A DNA stretch of 64,000 nt from Cytophagales bacterium (lineage in GTDB: Bacteria > Bacteroidota > Bacteroidia > Cytophagales > Cyclobacteriaceae). The position numbers and the translations under genes were made by a program. Location: the NCBI GenBank assembly GCA_020402945.1, contig JADBYQ010000094.1:1-64000 (forward strand), written 5' to 3'. Every line of letters starts with the position of its first letter. Positions within the stretch are counted from its first letter, which is position 1. The notes beneath the pieces were generated by a model, which saw only the letters and a program-made list of their open reading frames with translations, ran no database searches and was not told the DNA's origin. Shown here piece by piece: positions 62,518-64,000 of this stretch.

Positions 62518-62970
62518 ATGATAGCGGTTGTGCAAAGAGTGGCAGAAGCTGCGGTGGTTATCGAAGGTTATACCAAGTCAAAGATTGCAAAAGGACTTTT
62601 GATTTTATTGGGGATTGAAGATGCGGATGGCGAAGAAGACATTGAGTGGTTGAGTAGTAAACTAGTTGGCTTACGAATATTTAATGATCACGAAGGTGTG
62701 ATGAATGTTAATGTTAAGGATGACGGTGGCGAAATTCTGTTGGTAAGCCAGTTCACATTGCACGCGAGCACAAAAAAGGGCAATCGACCGAGTTACATCA
62801 AAGCAGCCAAACCTCCAATTGCCATCCCCTTGTACGAAAAAATGATTGACAAGTTGACGCAGGAGATGGGCAAAGCGGTACAAACAGGCGAGTTTGGAGC
62901 CGACATGAAAATCTCATTGATCAATGATGGTCCTGTTACCATCCTTATTGATACAAAGAACAGAGTTTAG
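62518..62970 (+). CDS. dtd: D-aminoacyl-tRNA deacylase
   Basis: MIAVVQRVAEAAVVIEG; LLVSQFTLHASTKKGNRPSYIKAAKP; TGEFGADMKISLINDGPVTILID. Confidence 0.95.
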   Translation: MIAVVQRVAEAAVVIEGYTKSKIAKGLLILLGIEDADGEEDIEWLSSKLVGLRIFNDHEGVMNVNVKDDGGEILLVSQFTLHASTKKGNRPSYIKAAKPPIAIPLYEKMIDKLTQEMGKAVQTGEFGADMKISLINDGPVTILIDTKNRV

Positions 62971-63001
62971 AATCTTATGTCTTACATCTAACATCTTTTT
63001 C

Positions 63002-64000
63002 ATGATCGCCTCTTCTACATCCGGTGCCAACCAACAAAGAGAGATTTACTCCAATGGATTTGCTGGACGATTGCCCATTGTTCCCATTGATTCAAACAAA
63101 TTGGAAGAATTGGCAGCAGCAAAAATGAGCACACAAGCCAAAGCTTATATTTTAGGTGGTGCAGGTTTTGAATCAACAATTCGTTCAAACCGTTCAGCAT
63201 TTGAGAAGTATAAAATTGTTCCGCGCATGCTTTGCAATGTGAGTGAACGTGACACAAGCATTGAGTTATTTGAGAAAAAGTTTCCTTCACCTTTTTTACT
63301 TTCTCCTATTGGTGTATTAGAAATGGTTCACAAGGAGGCGGATGTTGCCGTAGGAAAGGCAGCTTCGTCAATGGGTATTCCTTACATTTTTTCTAACCAG
63401 GCTTCTCGCCCGATGGAGGAAGTAGCGGCTGCCATGGGGGATAGTCCGCATTGGTTTCAATTGTATTGGAGCAAGTCACAAGAATTGGTGGCGAGTTTTG
63501 TGCAGCGTGCTGAAAAGTGTGGGTGTTCTGCCATTGTGGTTACCCTTGATACAACCATGCTCGGGTGGCGAACGCGTGATTTAGATATGGCTTATTTGCC
63601 TTTTATGGAAGGCCGCGGGATCGCTCAGTATACTTCAGATCCGGTTTTTCAAAGACTAATGGATGAGCCTATCCCAAAGACACAACAAAAATTAACTTGT
63701 CAATTATTGAGTGGTCTTATTACAATGACAAAAAATTATCCAGGCAATGGATTTTTTTCAAAGTTGAAATCCGGACGACCCATCAAAGCAGTGCAAAAGT
63801 TTGTTAGCATCTATTCCAATCCGGCTCTTACCTGGGGCGATTTGAATTTTCTTCGGCAGCATACAAAGCTCCCTATTTTGTTAAAAGGAATTTTGCATCC
63901 CGATGATGCGCGCCATGCTATTGATCATGGCATCGATGGCATCGTCATTTCTAATCATGGTGGTAGACAAGTCGATGGCTCGATTAGTACCTTCGAAGCA
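63002..64000 (+). CDS. FMN-dependent alpha-hydroxy-acid oxidising enzyme (lactate 2-monooxygenase-like), partial at window end
   Basis: Translation from ATG 63002: MIASSTSGANQQREIYSNGFAGRLPIVPID...SPIGVLEMVHKEADVAVGKAASSMGIPYIFSNQAS...GIDGIVISNHGGRQVDGS; not in the ORF track because it has no stop in the window. Confidence 0.88.
   Translation, partial: MIASSTSGANQQREIYSNGFAGRLPIVPIDSNKLEELAAAKMSTQAKAYILGGAGFESTIRSNRSAFEKYKIVPRMLCNVSERDTSIELFEKKFPSPFLLSPIGVLEMVHKEADVAVGKAASSMGIPYIFSNQASRPMEEVAAAMGDSPHWFQLYWSKSQELVASFVQRAEKCGCSAIVVTLDTTMLGWRTRDLDMAYLPFMEGRGIAQYTSDPVFQRLMDEPIPKTQQKLTCQLLSGLITMTKNYPGNGFFSKLKSGRPIKAVQKFVSIYSNPALTWGDLNFLRQHTKLPILLKGILHPDDARHAIDHGIDGIVISNHGGRQVDGSISTFEA

Overview
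The window is a gene-dense, mostly housekeeping segment of a Bacteroidota (probably Cytophagales-like) chromosome. The lineage is inferred from the -33 TTG / -7 TAnnTTTG promoters and from the gene content. The core is a long ribosomal-protein cluster (rplC to rplQ, about 10.28-24.83 kb) containing secY, map, infA, rpmJ and rpoA. It is followed by carA, an orphan nucleotidyltransferase, eno and an FtsB/DivIC-like gene. Other recognisable genes include rlmN, a DUF1611 (DgcN-like) / dipeptide epimerase (DgcA-like) pair split by a toxin-antitoxin module, a FecCD/FecE-type ABC transporter, aroA, aroB, proline dehydrogenase, lysS, an LptD-like gene, an amidase, an MCE/MlaD protein, two acyl-CoA carboxylase beta subunits, a DivIVA-domain protein, folB and dtd. 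Accessory content is light: three RelE/ParE-type modules, one HEPN-MNT pair, one Fic (DUF4172) gene with an unusual set of half-sites in its promoter, one complete IS3-type element, and the edge of another transposase. The least explained piece is a 177-bp array of five different palindromes at 41427-41603. It lies between a start-like sequence and a coding-like tail that are in different frames. No CRISPR array, tRNA, rRNA or obvious new multi-gene defence system was found. The most novel-looking signals are non-coding: the palindrome array, the Fic operator-like repeats, the palindromic in-frame insert in rplQ, and the internal promoter/hairpin before rpsH.
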